The notes: generated from the letters alone by a model not told the origin. A DNA stretch of 64,000 bases from Paraburkholderia fungorum (GCF_900099835.1 NZ_FNKP01000001.1:1798001-1862000), one strand, 5' to 3'. Positions 28,139 to 37,362 are shown, counted from the first letter of the stretch. Translations and numbers: made by a program.

Positions 28139-29275
28139 ATGTCCATTTCCGCCTCGCCCGCTGTCAGCGACGAAGTCGTGACGCACGTAGCCAACCGTAT
28201 CGGTTTCATCGAACTGGAGAGGCCCAAGGCGCTCAACGCGCTGTCGACCGGCATGATCCGCGCGATTCACGCGGCGCTCGACGAGTGGCGCGAGAATCCC
28301 GACGTGCAGGCGGTCGTGATCCGCAGCCAGCACCCGCGCGCGTTCTGCGCAGGCGGCGATATCCGCTTTCTGTACGAGTCGGCGCAACGTGGCGAACATG
28401 ACGCGCGCGATACGTTTTTCACCGAGGAATATCGCCTCAATCACGCGATCTTCACGTATCCGAAGCCGTATATCGCGCTGATGAACGGCGTGGTGATGGG
28501 CGGCGGCATGGGGATTTCGCAGGGCGCGCATCGAACCGGCGGCCTGCGCGTCGTGACCCAGTCCACGAAAATGGCGATGCCCGAAACGCGTATCGGCCTG
28601 TTTCCCGACGTCGGCGCGAGCTGGTTTCTGGCTCGGACGCCTGGCGCGATCGGCCGCTATCTGGCGGTGACCGGCGAGACGATCGGCGCGGCGGATGCGC
28701 TCTACGCCGGTCTCGCCGACGTCTATATCGATGAAGACGCGTTGCCTGCGCTAATCGAAACCTTGCGCAGCGAACCGTTCGAGCGGGGCGCGGACGTGGT
28801 GGCCTGTGTCGAGCGCGAGGCGCTCGTGTATCAGGTAACGCCGAGTCCCGAAACTTCGCCGCTCGCGAATGCGCGTGCGTTGATCGACCGGCATTTCTCG
28901 CTGCCGGATGTCGCGCGAATTCTTGCGTCGCTCGAAAAGGAGCGCGCCCGCGACGGCGATGCCGCCGGATGGGCCGAGCAGACCATCGGCGTGTTGCGCG
29001 AACGTTCGCCGCTGTCGATGGCGGTGTCGCTGGAAGTGGTGACGCGTGCCGAAGGCTCGATGGCCGAGGTGCTGCGCGGCGATCTCGATCTGACGCGTTC
29101 CAGTTTTCTCGCGGGCGATTCGGTCGAAGGCATTCGCGCGCGGATCATCGACAAGGACAATGCGCCGCGCTGGCGTTTCGCGCGCATCGAAGACGTGAGC
29201 GCCACCGATGTCGAGAAGATGTTCGAAAGCCCGTGGCCGGCCGCCGAACATCCGCTGCGCGATCTGCGGGGTTAA
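28139..29275 (+). CDS. 3-hydroxyisobutyryl-CoA hydrolase (enoyl-CoA hydratase superfamily)
   Basis: A 378-residue crotonase-fold enzyme that hydrolyses 3-hydroxyisobutyryl-CoA in valine breakdown. The oxyanion-hole and CoA-binding segments are FCAGGDIRFLYESAQ and MNGVVMGGGMGISQGAHR, and the catalytic region TKMAMPETRIGLFPDVGASW is typical of hydrolases rather than hydratases. Length matches the hydrolase subgroup (about 350-380) rather than the 260-residue hydratases. A strong terminator follows directly. Neighbours do not look like valine genes. Confidence 0.88.
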   Translation: MSISASPAVSDEVVTHVANRIGFIELERPKALNALSTGMIRAIHAALDEWRENPDVQAVVIRSQHPRAFCAGGDIRFLYESAQRGEHDARDTFFTEEYRLNHAIFTYPKPYIALMNGVVMGGGMGISQGAHRTGGLRVVTQSTKMAMPETRIGLFPDVGASWFLARTPGAIGRYLAVTGETIGAADALYAGLADVYIDEDALPALIETLRSEPFERGADVVACVEREALVYQVTPSPETSPLANARALIDRHFSLPDVARILASLEKERARDGDAAGWAEQTIGVLRERSPLSMAVSLEVVTRAEGSMAEVLRGDLDLTRSSFLAGDSVEGIRARIIDKDNAPRWRFARIEDVSATDVEKMFESPWPAAEHPLRDLRG

Positions 29276-29312
29276 AAAAAAGCGGGCGGCAATTCAATTG
29301 CCGCCCGCTTTT
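29276..29312. terminator. Bidirectional intrinsic terminator
   Basis: A long stem with GCGGGCGGCAATT and its complement around a single-base centre, preceded by an A-run and followed by a T-run. It starts almost at the hydrolase stop codon and can also terminate the convergent membrane-protein gene. Confidence 0.9.
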
Positions 29313-29380
29313 ACCTTGTGATCCGTCAGCCGCAGAACCGCCCGCCGCAACGCCTTCCTGCGGCGAATCATGGCACGGCG

Positions 29381-29806
29381 TTATTCCTCGTCCTCGCTCG
29401 CCATGAACGCGCGCATGAACACCAGCGCGCCCCAGCCCCACATCGCGTTTGCCGCGAAACCTACCGCGAGGCGCGGCAGCATATTGCCGCTCGGCCAGAT
29501 ACCGCGCAGCGGATCGACCACGAACACGCTCGCCGCCGTCAGCACGATCCCGCCGAACACGAAGGCCGGCACCCACGGCGCACGATGATGCGGCGCGACG
29601 CGCAGCAGCCACGCCATCAGCACCGCCCAGAACGCGCTCCAGATAGCATTGGCAATGAACTCGGGCAAGCCGAGCGGCAAAAACGGCGCAGTGGAAAATC
29701 CGGTTGGGTCGATCAGGCCGGCTGCGTGCATCAGCGCCAGCGTCGATTCATGGAAGAACAGCGAAGCCAGAAAACCGGCAACAAAAGGCAGAATGAGTTT
29801 TTGCAT
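29381..29806 (-). CDS. Small membrane protein of unknown function
   Basis: A 141-residue protein with about four hydrophobic segments (LILPFVAGFLASLFF, FIANAIWSAFWAVLMAWLL, FGGIVLTAASVFVV, LAVGFAANAMWGWGALVF), so it is an inner-membrane protein. The ATG at 29806 is preferred over a GTG at 29815. I do not recognise the family. Confidence 0.75.
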   Translation of the reverse strand: MQKLILPFVAGFLASLFFHESTLALMHAAGLIDPTGFSTAPFLPLGLPEFIANAIWSAFWAVLMAWLLRVAPHHRAPWVPAFVFGGIVLTAASVFVVDPLRGIWPSGNMLPRLAVGFAANAMWGWGALVFMRAFMASEDEE

Positions 29807-30368
29807 GCATTGCACCGCCAGGGCACAGGCGGCGTGGTTCGCGGCCTGTACCGGGTTATTGGAAAACGAGCGCCATTATATATAGGGGTCCCTTGTTTTC
29901 CGCGTGCTTAAAGCGCAACACCCGTATGCTTTAGCGTCGGGCTAATCACGAAAGTGGAAAACCTAAGCTAAAAAAAATCGTTCAAAAGCCGCGGCACGAT
30001 CCATAGACTGCTTCTTCATACAGACGGCAATTGTTGCCGTCGTTCGTTGAGTCGAGCGCGTGACGCGCACGTTTGGTCGAGGGAAGCCGTTGTGATGTCC
30101 TGCCTGATGCCGATCTTCATCCGCCATACCTGCCTCATTGGCCGTAGCGGCCGCACGCGTTGTACCCCGCGTACGGAACATGAGCGCCGCGGCTCGCACA
30201 GTCGCCGGTAAGCCGGTTCCACACCGCTCAGATTCTTGTCCTTTTTTGCGCAGCATCGCCCGGCCAGGGCTTGAAGCAGGCCGGCTGGATGCGCGCGGCC
30301 GGCGTGTGCGAGAGGCGCTTCGCGCACCGTCTCCATTCAATCCAGTTTCGAATCAGCAGGAGCAGCAA
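29807..30368. other. 562-nt region upstream of ssuD, no gene seen
   Basis: A TATATA stretch near 29877-29883 may be a promoter element for the minus-strand membrane protein. The rest is GC-rich and should hold the ssuD promoter. I looked for a gene or remnant of ssuA here and found none. Confidence 0.45.
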
Positions 30369-31526
30369 ATGAATGTGTTCTGGTTCATTCCGACTCACGG
30401 CGACAGCCGCTATCTCGGCACGTCCCGCGGCGCACGCGCAGCCGATAGCGACTACTTCAACCAGATCGCCGTCGCCGCCGATACGCTCGGCTACGACGGC
30501 GTTCTGCTGCCCACCGGCCGTTCGTGCGAAGACGCATGGGTGGTCGCGTCGAGTCTGATTGCCGCGACCAAACGTCTGAAGTTCCTGGTGGCGGTTCGGC
30601 CGGGTCTGTCGTCGCCGGGGCTGGCCGCACGGATGGCGTCGACCTTCGACCGTCTGTCGAATGGACGTCTGTTGATCAACGTGGTGACGGGCGGCGATAC
30701 GGTCGAACTGGAAGGCGACGGTCTGTTCGTCGATCACGACACGCGCTACGAAATCACCGACGAATTCCTGCACATCTGGCGCAAGCTGCTGACCGCCTCG
30801 CACAAGAAGGAGTCGATCGACTTCGAAGGCAAGCATCTGGTGTCGAAGGGCGGCAAGGTGCTGTACCCGCCGGTGCAGGACCCGCATCCGCCGCTGTGGT
30901 TCGGCGGGTCGTCGCCGGCTGCGCACGACCTGGCGGGCGAGCATATCGACACGTATCTGACGTGGGGCGAGCCGCCTGAAGCGGTCGCGGCAAAGATCGC
31001 CGACGTTCGCGCCCGCGCGGCCGCCCATGGCCGCGAGATCAAGTTCGGCATCCGCTTTCACGTGATCGTCCGCGAAACGGAAGAAGAAGCGTGGGCTGCG
31101 GCCGACAAGCTGATCAGCCGTCTCACCGACGAAACCGTCGCGCGGGCGCAAACCTCGTTCTCGAAGATGGACTCCGAAGGACAGCGCCGCATGGCCGCGC
31201 TGCACGGCGGCAAGATCGGCAGCCGCGAGGAACTCGAGGTCTATCCGAACGTGTGGGCGGGCGTGGGTCTCGTGCGCGGCGGCGCGGGCACGGCGCTGGT
31301 CGGCAGCCCCGAGCAGGTCGTGGCGCGGATGAACGAATACGCGGCGCTCGGCGTAGATACCTTCATTCTGTCCGGCTACCCGCATCTCGAAGAGTCGTAT
31401 CGCTTCGCCGAACTCGTGTTCCCGTTGCTCGACCGCAAGGTCAAGGTGTCGAACGGACCGCTGTCGGGGCCGTTCGGCGAGATCATCGGCAATCATCATG
31501 TGCCGGAAGCAGTCAGCGCGAGCTGA
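30369..31526 (+). CDS. ssuD: FMNH2-dependent alkanesulfonate monooxygenase
   Basis: Cleaves alkanesulfonates to aldehyde and sulfite with FMNH2 and oxygen, allowing sulfonates to serve as sulfur source. The 385-residue protein is of the bacterial luciferase-like TIM-barrel family and closely fits Ssu[21 protein letters not shown] at the N-terminus, [20 protein letters not shown], and [20 protein letters not shown]. The start at 30369 follows an AGGAG site; the frame is open well upstream but without family character. First gene of an ssuD-ssuC-ssuB-mop operon; ssuA and ssuE are not adjacent. Confidence 0.95.
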   Translation: MNVFWFIPTHGDSRYLGTSRGARAADSDYFNQIAVAADTLGYDGVLLPTGRSCEDAWVVASSLIAATKRLKFLVAVRPGLSSPGLAARMASTFDRLSNGRLLINVVTGGDTVELEGDGLFVDHDTRYEITDEFLHIWRKLLTASHKKESIDFEGKHLVSKGGKVLYPPVQDPHPPLWFGGSSPAAHDLAGEHIDTYLTWGEPPEAVAAKIADVRARAAAHGREIKFGIRFHVIVRETEEEAWAAADKLISRLTDETVARAQTSFSKMDSEGQRRMAALHGGKIGSREELEVYPNVWAGVGLVRGGAGTALVGSPEQVVARMNEYAALGVDTFILSGYPHLEESYRFAELVFPLLDRKVKVSNGPLSGPFGEIIGNHHVPEAVSAS

Positions 31527-31585
31527 ACGCATAGCGCTGAAAATCTCCGCGAGTCCGAACGGGCTCCGCTGATTGTCGGCAAGCA

Positions 31586-32422
31586 ATGAGGAACGCAATC
31601 ATGGCTTCATCGAGTGTGACCGCGCAGCGGGTTTCGGGCGCCAGTGCGCTGCGCCGTTTCGGCGCACATCTGGCGCCGTGGCTCGCGCCGCTCGCCATTC
31701 TGCTGGCGTGGGAGTTCGCCGCGCGCAGCGGCGTGCTGTCCACCCGCGTGCTGCCCGAACCGCTCGCGGTCGTGAAGGCCGCATGGTCGCTGATCCAGTC
31801 CGGCGAGATGTGGGCGGACGTGAAGGTCAGCACGTGGCGCGCGGTGTCGGGCTTCGTGATCGGCGGCGGGATCGGGCTCGTGCTCGGACTCGCGACGGGC
31901 CTGTTCAAGCCGATCGAAATCGCGCTCGACTCGACCGTGCAGATGGTCCGCAACATCCCCGCGCTGGCGATGATTCCCCTCGTGATCCTGTGGTTCGGCA
32001 TCGAGGAAGAAGCGAAGGTGCTGCTCGTCGCGCTGGGCGTGTTTTTCCCGATCTACGTGAACACGTTTCACGGAATCCGTTCGGTCGACGCCAACCTGAT
32101 CGAGATGGCGCGCAGTTACGGCGTGAAGGGTTTCGCGCTTTACCGGCATGTGATTCTGCCCGGCGCGTTGCCGTCGATTCTGGTCGGCGTGCGCTTCGCG
32201 TTCGGACTGATGTGGGTCACGCTGATCGTCGCCGAAACCATTTCCGCGCAATCGGGCATCGGCTACATGACGATGAACGCGCGCGAATTCCTGCAAACCG
32301 ATGTGGTGGTGGTCGGCATTCTGCTGTACGCGGCGCTCGGCAAACTCGCCGACGTGCTCGCGAAGGGGCTCGAGCGCGTGTCGCTGCGCTGGCATCCGGC
32401 CTATCAAACAGGAGCGAAATGA
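31586..32422 (+). CDS. ssuC: Aliphatic sulfonate ABC transporter, permease
   Basis: Inner-membrane permease of 278 residues in the TauC/SsuC family with about six hydrophobic segments. Visible motifs include [19 protein letters not shown] and the coupling-helix region [20 protein letters not shown]. It follows ssuD by 59 nt and its TGA overlaps the ATG of ssuB (ATGA), so the two subunits are translationally coupled. Confidence 0.93.
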   Translation: MRNAIMASSSVTAQRVSGASALRRFGAHLAPWLAPLAILLAWEFAARSGVLSTRVLPEPLAVVKAAWSLIQSGEMWADVKVSTWRAVSGFVIGGGIGLVLGLATGLFKPIEIALDSTVQMVRNIPALAMIPLVILWFGIEEEAKVLLVALGVFFPIYVNTFHGIRSVDANLIEMARSYGVKGFALYRHVILPGALPSILVGVRFAFGLMWVTLIVAETISAQSGIGYMTMNAREFLQTDVVVVGILLYAALGKLADVLAKGLERVSLRWHPAYQTGAK

Positions 32423-33417
32423 TGAACGCGACAACATGGTCGACGTCGTTCGGCGGGATCGCGGGCCGCGACCTCGAAGCCGAGTTGGCGCAACCTCGCA
32501 TCGCCGATCAGACGCATGCACAAACGCTTTCGCAGACGGAGGAGCGCCCGCAGGCTGGGCCTCATCGACCGGCTGTCGCATTGGCCCGTGAAGACGCTCG
32601 CAACAATGCCCGCAGCCCCGCCGACTACGCGGTCCAACTGCGCGGAGTCGGCAAGCGCTATGGCGAGCGTTCGGTGCTGGAGGATTTCGATCTGTCGATC
32701 GAGCGGGGCAGTTTCGTGGCGATCGTGGGCCGCAGCGGTTGCGGCAAATCGACGTTGCTGCGACTGGTGGCGGAGCTTGAAAAGAGCACGTCCGGTGTAC
32801 TCGAAAAGCGCGCCGCCGATGGTGGTCCGCTCGACACCCGCATCATGTTTCAGGACGCGCGTCTGCTGCCGTGGAAGAGCGTGCTGCAGAACGTGATGCT
32901 CGGCCTCGGCCGCGGTGCGCGCGAAGATGCGCGCGCCGTACTCGCCGAAGTCGGCCTGCTCGAACGCGCGAACGACTGGCCCGCACAACTGTCCGGCGGG
33001 CAGCGTCAACGGGTGGCGCTGGCGCGGGCGCTGGTGCATCGTCCGCAGTTGCTGTTGCTCGACGAGCCGCTCGGCGCGCTCGACGCGTTGACGCGGATCG
33101 AAATGCACGCGCTGATAGAACGCCTATGGCGCACTCACCAGTTCACCGCCTTGCTGGTCACGCACGACGTGCATGAAGCCGTCGCGCTCGGCGACCGGAT
33201 TCTGCTGATCGAAGAAGGGCGTATCGCGCTCGATCAGCCGGTGGCGCTGGCGCGTCCGCGCGCACGGGCGTCGGCGGGATTTGCCGCGCTCGAAGAACAC
33301 GTGCTGCAACGTGTGCTGAAAACCGCGCCGAACGACGATGCGTCGTCACAACGCATCTACGACGCGCGTGACGAAGGCCGCTCCATCAAGCCAACCGACG
33401 TCCGCTGGGCCGTCTGA
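32419..33417 (+). CDS. ssuB: Aliphatic sulfonate ABC transporter, ATP-binding protein
   Basis: ATPase subunit, 332 residues, with Walker [10 protein letters not shown], signature [15 protein letters not shown], Walker [13 protein letters not shown] and H-loop VTHDVHEA. It carries about 75 extra N-terminal residues that are Ala/Gln/Arg-rich and do not belong to the ATPase fold, which makes it longer than the usual 250-270. The ATG overlaps the ssuC stop. The substrate is inferred from ssuD and ssuC. Confidence 0.92.
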   Translation: MMNATTWSTSFGGIAGRDLEAELAQPRIADQTHAQTLSQTEERPQAGPHRPAVALAREDARNNARSPADYAVQLRGVGKRYGERSVLEDFDLSIERGSFVAIVGRSGCGKSTLLRLVAELEKSTSGVLEKRAADGGPLDTRIMFQDARLLPWKSVLQNVMLGLGRGAREDARAVLAEVGLLERANDWPAQLSGGQRQRVALARALVHRPQLLLLDEPLGALDALTRIEMHALIERLWRTHQFTALLVTHDVHEAVALGDRILLIEEGRIALDQPVALARPRARASAGFAALEEHVLQRVLKTAPNDDASSQRIYDARDEGRSIKPTDVRWAV

Positions 33418-33456
33418 CTTTCGCTGTCATTAATCGCTTTACTGGAGCCACTCGCT

Positions 33457-33672
33457 ATGAGCATTTCCGCTATCAACGTACGTAATCAGTTCAAAGGCAA
33501 GATCAAGGAAATCATCCGGGGATCGGTGGTGTCCGAGGTCGATGTGGAAACGCCGTTCGGCATCGTCACGTCGGTGATCACTACGCGCTCGGTCGACGAA
33601 CTCGAACTGAAGGTCGGTTCGGAAGTCGTCGCGCTGGTGAAGTCGACCGAGGTGTCGATCGCGCGGCTTTGA
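33457..33672 (+). CDS. mop: Molbindin-type TOBE-domain protein
   Basis: A 71-residue single TOBE domain of the molybdenum-pterin-binding (Mop/molbindin) type (ISAINVRNQFKGKIKEIIRG, then VTSVITTRSVDELELKVGSE). Such proteins bind molybdate or a related oxyanion in the cytoplasm. It lies 39 nt after ssuB on the same strand, so it is expressed with sulfonate genes, though no molybdenum gene is nearby. Its role in this operon is not clear. Confidence 0.88.
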   Translation: MSISAINVRNQFKGKIKEIIRGSVVSEVDVETPFGIVTSVITTRSVDELELKVGSEVVALVKSTEVSIARL

Positions 33673-33737
33673 CTGGCAGATGACGGCGCATCGGTGCGCA
33701 TTGGTGCCCGTCGGCCCGCCGCGCCGTAAAGCCCGTG

Positions 33738-34094
33738 TTATTTCGCATTCGCGCCGCTCGCGGGCGGCTGACGGCTCATCTTGTCGTTGGTCGGCTTGTC
33801 GGGGCGCTTGATCGGCATGTTGTCGGGGTTGGTGGCGCTGGGCGCGCTATCGGCGCCATTCTGGCCATTGACGCCGGATGCCGCGTCGGGCGGTTTGACC
33901 ATCGGCGACTGGGTGCCACGCGGCGCGGCCGGGGGATTGGACTGGGCGATTTTGTCGACCTGAATTTTATCCACCTGAGCCGCCTGGGCGGCGCGTACGA
34001 CGTCGATCGTCTGTGCAAGCGCCGGCGCACTGACGGTGCCGATCCAGGTTAGCGCGACGCCTGCGGTCAGCAGGGTCCATTTGCTTCGCTTCAT
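33738..34094 (-). CDS. Secreted Pro/Asn-rich hypothetical protein
   Basis: A 118-residue protein with a clear Sec signal peptide (MKRSKWTLLTAGVALTWIG, cleavage likely after SAPALA). The mature part is low-complexity and rich in Ala, Pro, Asn and Asp (VDKIQVDKIAQSNPPAAP, PDKPTNDKMSRQPPASGA). The start at 34094 follows a GGAGGG ribosome site. Probably periplasmic; function unknown. Confidence 0.72.
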   Translation of the reverse strand: MKRSKWTLLTAGVALTWIGTVSAPALAQTIDVVRAAQAAQVDKIQVDKIAQSNPPAAPRGTQSPMVKPPDAASGVNGQNGADSAPSATNPDNMPIKRPDKPTNDKMSRQPPASGANAK

Positions 34095-34397
34095 TTCGCC
34101 CTCCGTTCGCGATGCGGCACGCCGGGTATTGAGCATGGCGGGATCGCTTTTTCCGATGGACATCTGGCAGCGGCCGCACGTTGCACGTGTCGCGCTCGTG
34201 TCGCGCTTGTGTCGCTTTACGCCGATGCAATCGCGCATCTGCGATTCGTCGCCTCAAGCCAGGTTTCCTCTCGCTACGACGCAATGCGCGTGCCTCGACG
34301 CGCCCGTGCGCACGCGCATGCAACGCGCATGCAACGCGCATATACAACCGTCCCCGAAACTTGCTAGGATAAATTGATCATCCCGACGGAGACGGCC
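34095..34397. other. Divergent intergenic region with short tandem repeat
   Basis: Contains about three copies of an 11-base unit CAACGCGCATG between 34311 and 34342, the last copy differing in its final base. No gene is seen. Promoters for the flanking genes in both directions should lie here. Confidence 0.5.
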
Positions 34398-34595
34398 ATG
34401 TCGAAGTCATTGAGTCCCGAAGCGGTCGAAGCCTTGCGGCGTCTGAACGACATTGGCGTCGGCCTGCGGGCGCCGGAACTGGCGCCGTCCGTGAAAGCGG
34501 AGTTGCTGGCGAGCGGCCTCGCGGCCGAAGCGGGTAGCGGCGAGATCGAGATAACCTGCAACGGCCGGCAATATCTTTCCGGCGATTGCGATTGA
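34398..34595 (+). CDS. Small hypothetical protein
   Basis: A 65-residue protein starting MSKSLSPEAVEALRRLNDIG at 34398 after a GGAGA ribosome site. It looks well coded (KAELLASGLAAEAGSGEIE, CNGRQYLSGDCD). It is followed 36 nt later by another small gene on the same strand. Function unknown. Confidence 0.65.
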   Translation: MSKSLSPEAVEALRRLNDIGVGLRAPELAPSVKAELLASGLAAEAGSGEIEITCNGRQYLSGDCD

Positions 34596-34631
34596 CCGGC
34601 GAGATTGATCGGCGAAACCACGGAGGCGAAC

Positions 34632-34874
34632 ATGAAGCCGAAAGGTATCGACATGGGCGACTACGAAGAGCGCTATCAGGACTACGACATCGAAGTCGCG
34701 GTCGAACAGGTGCTGACCGGCGTCAAGGCGCATTTTCGGGTGCTGCGCGACGGCGCCCCGGTGGTCGACTGGCGGCTTGTGCACATCGACAGCCTGTGGC
34801 CCACCGAGCATACGGCGGCCGAGGCGGCGCTACGGGCCGCGCGCGAATTGATCGACGCGGGCTTGCCGACGTAA
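34632..34874 (+). CDS. Small hypothetical protein
   Basis: An 80-residue protein starting MKPKGIDMGDYEERYQDYDI with beta-strand-like segments (KAHFRVLRDGAPVVDWRLV) and a C-terminal helix AEAALRAARELIDAG. Its plan resembles the protein at 25147. It follows the 65-residue gene by 36 nt. Function unknown. Confidence 0.68.
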   Translation: MKPKGIDMGDYEERYQDYDIEVAVEQVLTGVKAHFRVLRDGAPVVDWRLVHIDSLWPTEHTAAEAALRAARELIDAGLPT

Positions 34875-34934
34875 CCGCGATTACACGCTGATTCTTTTTC
34901 TGATTTCCCCATTTCCCACTGGCTGGAGACCTTT

Positions 34935-35303
34935 GTGCATCTTGCACGCGCGATCCCGATCATCCGTATTTTTTCCGAAGACAAAGCGCGGGAGTTTTAC
35001 GTCGACTTTTTAGGCTTTACCGTCGAATGGGAGCACCGTTTCGAGGACAATTTCCCGCTCTACATGCAGGTGCGGCGCTCCGATCTGATCCTGCACCTGA
35101 GCGAGCATCACGGCGACGCAACGCCGGGCTCGGCGATTTTCGTCCCGATGCAGGACATCGACGCGTTCCACGACGAGCTGCATGCGAAAGACTACAAATA
35201 TGGAAAGCCCGGAATCGACGTATTGCCGTGGGGCAAGGTGCTGGAGACGACCGATCCGTTCGGCAACCGTATCCGCTTCTGCGAGCCGCCGAAAGAGGAG
35301 TAA
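34935..35303 (+). CDS. Glyoxalase/bleomycin-resistance-like protein
   Basis: A 122-residue protein of the VOC superfamily, single beta-alpha-beta-beta-beta module pair (RIFSEDKAREFYVDFLGFTV, SDLILHLSEHHGDATPGS, TTDPFGNRIRFCEP). It resembles bleomycin-binding proteins, which sequester the drug as dimers, but the family also includes dioxygenases and glyoxalases, so drug resistance is only a guess. It appears to start at a GTG (34935). Confidence 0.85.
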   Translation: MHLARAIPIIRIFSEDKAREFYVDFLGFTVEWEHRFEDNFPLYMQVRRSDLILHLSEHHGDATPGSAIFVPMQDIDAFHDELHAKDYKYGKPGIDVLPWGKVLETTDPFGNRIRFCEPPKEE

Positions 35304-35450
35304 CGCCGAGGCGGCAAGTGACCAGACTGCTCACGCGGGCTGTTGTGAAGCCGCGTAAACGCAACTGGGCGCCGGCATCAATACTGCATGCGCGGCGCCC
35401 AGTTGATCCGCCGCCCTGAACTGCCAGGCGGCGGGATCGGCTACGAGTGC

Positions 35451-35717
35451 TTAGTGGCCGAAGAAAACCGATTGCGGGCCCGAAGCCGGAGCACGCGTAC
35501 CCGATTGCGACGACACGTTGTTCACGCCGCCGTATGCATTCGATTCAGCGTTAGCGCGTTCAGCAGCAACGGTTTGCGAATTCTGGCCTTGTTGCGAAGC
35601 CGGTGCGCCAACCGCAGGACGGTAGAACGGTGCCGGGCCGTAGCCGCTAGCGAATGCGGGAGCAGCGATCGAGGCGGAAACAGCAACCAGCAGGGCGGCG
35701 ATGAACTTGGTCTTCAT
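35451..35717 (-). CDS. Small secreted hypothetical protein
   Basis: An 88-residue protein with a clear signal peptide (MKTKFIAALLVAVSASIAAP, cleavage likely after PAFA). The mature part is Gln/Ser/Asn/Ala-rich (QQGQNSQTVAAERANAESN) and ends in SVFFGH. A GGAG ribosome site precedes the ATG at 35717. Probably periplasmic or exported; function unknown. Confidence 0.75.
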   Translation of the reverse strand: MKTKFIAALLVAVSASIAAPAFASGYGPAPFYRPAVGAPASQQGQNSQTVAAERANAESNAYGGVNNVSSQSGTRAPASGPQSVFFGH

Positions 35718-36039
35718 GGTAAGACTCCGATAACGTTTCGACTTCATGTGTCAGGAAGGCGTCGCAGGGCCTGGAAGGTTTTGTCTGCAACGTCGATGGA
35801 AGGCAGTGTATACCCCTACTATCGAAACTTTGTGCCGATAATACGAATTTACTGTTCTCCATCCTGAAATAATCCGTCAGACGTAGAGACGACAAGGCTG
35901 AGCCGTGGTCCGACCCCGTAGACCAAGCGTTTTTGACGGGAGAGACCTGACTGCCAGAGAGGGTATCGGAGCGCTGGAAGTGGCGAAATTGACTGCTGGG
36001 AGCCACTGCGGGGTGATTCCAACCGCTTGGCCAAAACAA

Positions 36040-36071
36040 AAACGGCGTTGTGATTTCTCACAACGCCGTTT
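36040..36071 (-). terminator. Intrinsic terminator of left tRNA-His
   Basis: Stem of 14 bp (AAACGGCGTTGTGA and complement) with a GAAA loop, followed on the minus strand by a T-run. It is the mirror copy of the terminator at 37466. Confidence 0.9.
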
Positions 36072-36098
36072 GCCAAACACGTTACTACCTGAATTCTT

Positions 36099-36174
36099 TG
36101 GGGTGGCTGATGGGGCTCGAACCCACGACAACAGGAATCACAATCCTGGACTCTACCAACTGAGCTACAGCCAC
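36099..36174 (-). tRNA. tRNA-His (GTG), copy 1
   Basis: A 76-nt cloverleaf with anticodon GTG, T-loop GGTTCGAGCC and encoded 3' CCA. The base before position 1 is G and can pair with C73, as required for histidine tRNA. It is transcribed away from dusA and is identical to the copy at 37363. Confidence 0.97.
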
Positions 36175-36204
36175 CACTGACATCTGCCAACCTTCAGCAG
36201 CCGG

Positions 36205-36220
36205 GCATTGTACACAATGC
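36205..36220. promoter_or_regulatory. Palindrome in the divergent tRNA-His / dusA promoter region
   Basis: Arms GCATTGT and ACAATGC flank a 2-nt centre. On the minus strand it includes TACAAT, a good -10 element for tRNA-His copy 1. A TAAAAT lies just beyond on the plus strand as a possible -10 for dusA. It could be a regulator site coupling the two. Confidence 0.5.
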
Positions 36221-36258
36221 GGTAAAATCTGTGTTTTGAATTTTGCAGTCTGCCCCCC

Positions 36259-37260
36259 ATGTCTTCATCGCACACTCCCAGCCCGCGCCGCGTCTCCGTT
36301 GCGCCCATGATGGACTGGACCGATCGCCACTGCCGTTCCTTGCATCGCGTTATTTCTCGCCATACCTGGCTTTACACGGAAATGGTGACGACTGGCGCGC
36401 TGCTGCACGGCGACGTCCCGCGTCATCTCGCGTTTACGCCCGACGAAGCGCCGGTCGCGTTGCAACTCGGCGGCAGCGAGCCCGCCGATCTCGCGCGATC
36501 GGCGAAACTTGGCGAGCAGTGGGGCTATGACGAGATCAATCTCAACTGTGGTTGTCCGTCGGAGCGTGTGCAGCGCGGCGCATTCGGCGCGTGTCTGATG
36601 AACGAGCCGCAGCTCGTCGCCGATTGCGTCAAGGCGATGCGCGATGTTGTTTCGGTGCCGGTCACCGTCAAGCACCGTATCGGCGTCGACGCGGTTGAAG
36701 AATACGGCTTCGTGCGCGATTTCGTCGGCACGGTCGCGGATGCTGGCTGCAACGTGTTCATCGTCCACGCGCGCAATGCAATTCTCAAAGGTTTGAGCCC
36801 GAAGGAGAATCGCGAGATTCCGCCGCTGAAATATGAATACGCCTATCAGTTGAAGCGCGAATTTCCGGAGTTGGAGATCATCATCAATGGCGGCATCAAG
36901 ACGCTCGATGAAGTTGAAACCCATCTTCAACATGTCGACGGTGTGATGCTCGGGCGTGAGGCTTATCACAATCCCTATGTGCTGGCCGACGTCGACGCGC
37001 GCTTTTACGGTTCGACGGAAACGCCGCTGACCCGCGAGCAGGTCGAAGCGAAGCTGATCGAATATTGCGCGGCAGAAATGGCGCGCGGCACGTATCTTGG
37101 TGCCATCACGCGTCACGCGCTGGGTTTGTATCGCGGGGAAGCGGGTGCTCGTGGATGGCGTCGCGTGTTGTCCGATAGCAAGCGCCTTGCTGCGCGCGAT
37201 CTGACCATTTTCGACGAAGCAAGACAGCATCTGCGCGAGCCGGTCGAAATTTTTGAATAA
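36259..37260 (+). CDS. dusA: tRNA-dihydrouridine(20/20a) synthase
   Basis: Flavoenzyme that reduces U20/U20a in the D-loop of tRNAs, 333 residues. The N-terminal FMN barrel starts VSVAPMMDWTDRHCR. The active-site region is INLNCGCPSERVQRGAFGAC with the proton-donor cysteine at its end, and VKHRIGVDAVEEYGF and VDGVMLGREAYHNPYVL are typical of DusA. Flanked on both sides by tRNA-His genes, one divergent and one in the same direction 102 nt after its stop. Confidence 0.96.
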   Translation: MSSSHTPSPRRVSVAPMMDWTDRHCRSLHRVISRHTWLYTEMVTTGALLHGDVPRHLAFTPDEAPVALQLGGSEPADLARSAKLGEQWGYDEINLNCGCPSERVQRGAFGACLMNEPQLVADCVKAMRDVVSVPVTVKHRIGVDAVEEYGFVRDFVGTVADAGCNVFIVHARNAILKGLSPKENREIPPLKYEYAYQLKREFPELEIIINGGIKTLDEVETHLQHVDGVMLGREAYHNPYVLADVDARFYGSTETPLTREQVEAKLIEYCAAEMARGTYLGAITRHALGLYRGEAGARGWRRVLSDSKRLAARDLTIFDEARQHLREPVEIFE

Positions 37261-37362
37261 AGGGCTAGGCAAACGGATTTCTAGTTGGCATAATCTCGTT
37301 TCTTCACTGACTTGCAGGGTTTCTCGGCAACGAGATGCAAGCAAGTTAAGCAGATGTCAGTG

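Larger units (their letters stand above)
36030..36187. repeat. Left arm of 158-bp perfect inverted repeat
   Basis: Identical, in reverse complement, to 37350-37507 over all 158 bases. It contains a complete tRNA-His, its downstream spacer and its terminator hairpin. Identity stops abruptly at both ends. Confidence 0.97.

Noticed and set aside
29807..30368. Remnant of ssuA upstream of ssuD
   Set aside because: None of the frames shows a binding-protein block or signal peptide; only weak low-complexity frames are present.
34311..34342. CRISPR-like repeat
   Set aside because: Units are 11 bp and directly abutting without spacers, so it is a simple tandem repeat.
35849..36190. Open frames across the left tRNA-His
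   Set aside because: They translate the tRNA and its terminator; a mirror version exists at 37406, as expected from the inverted repeat.
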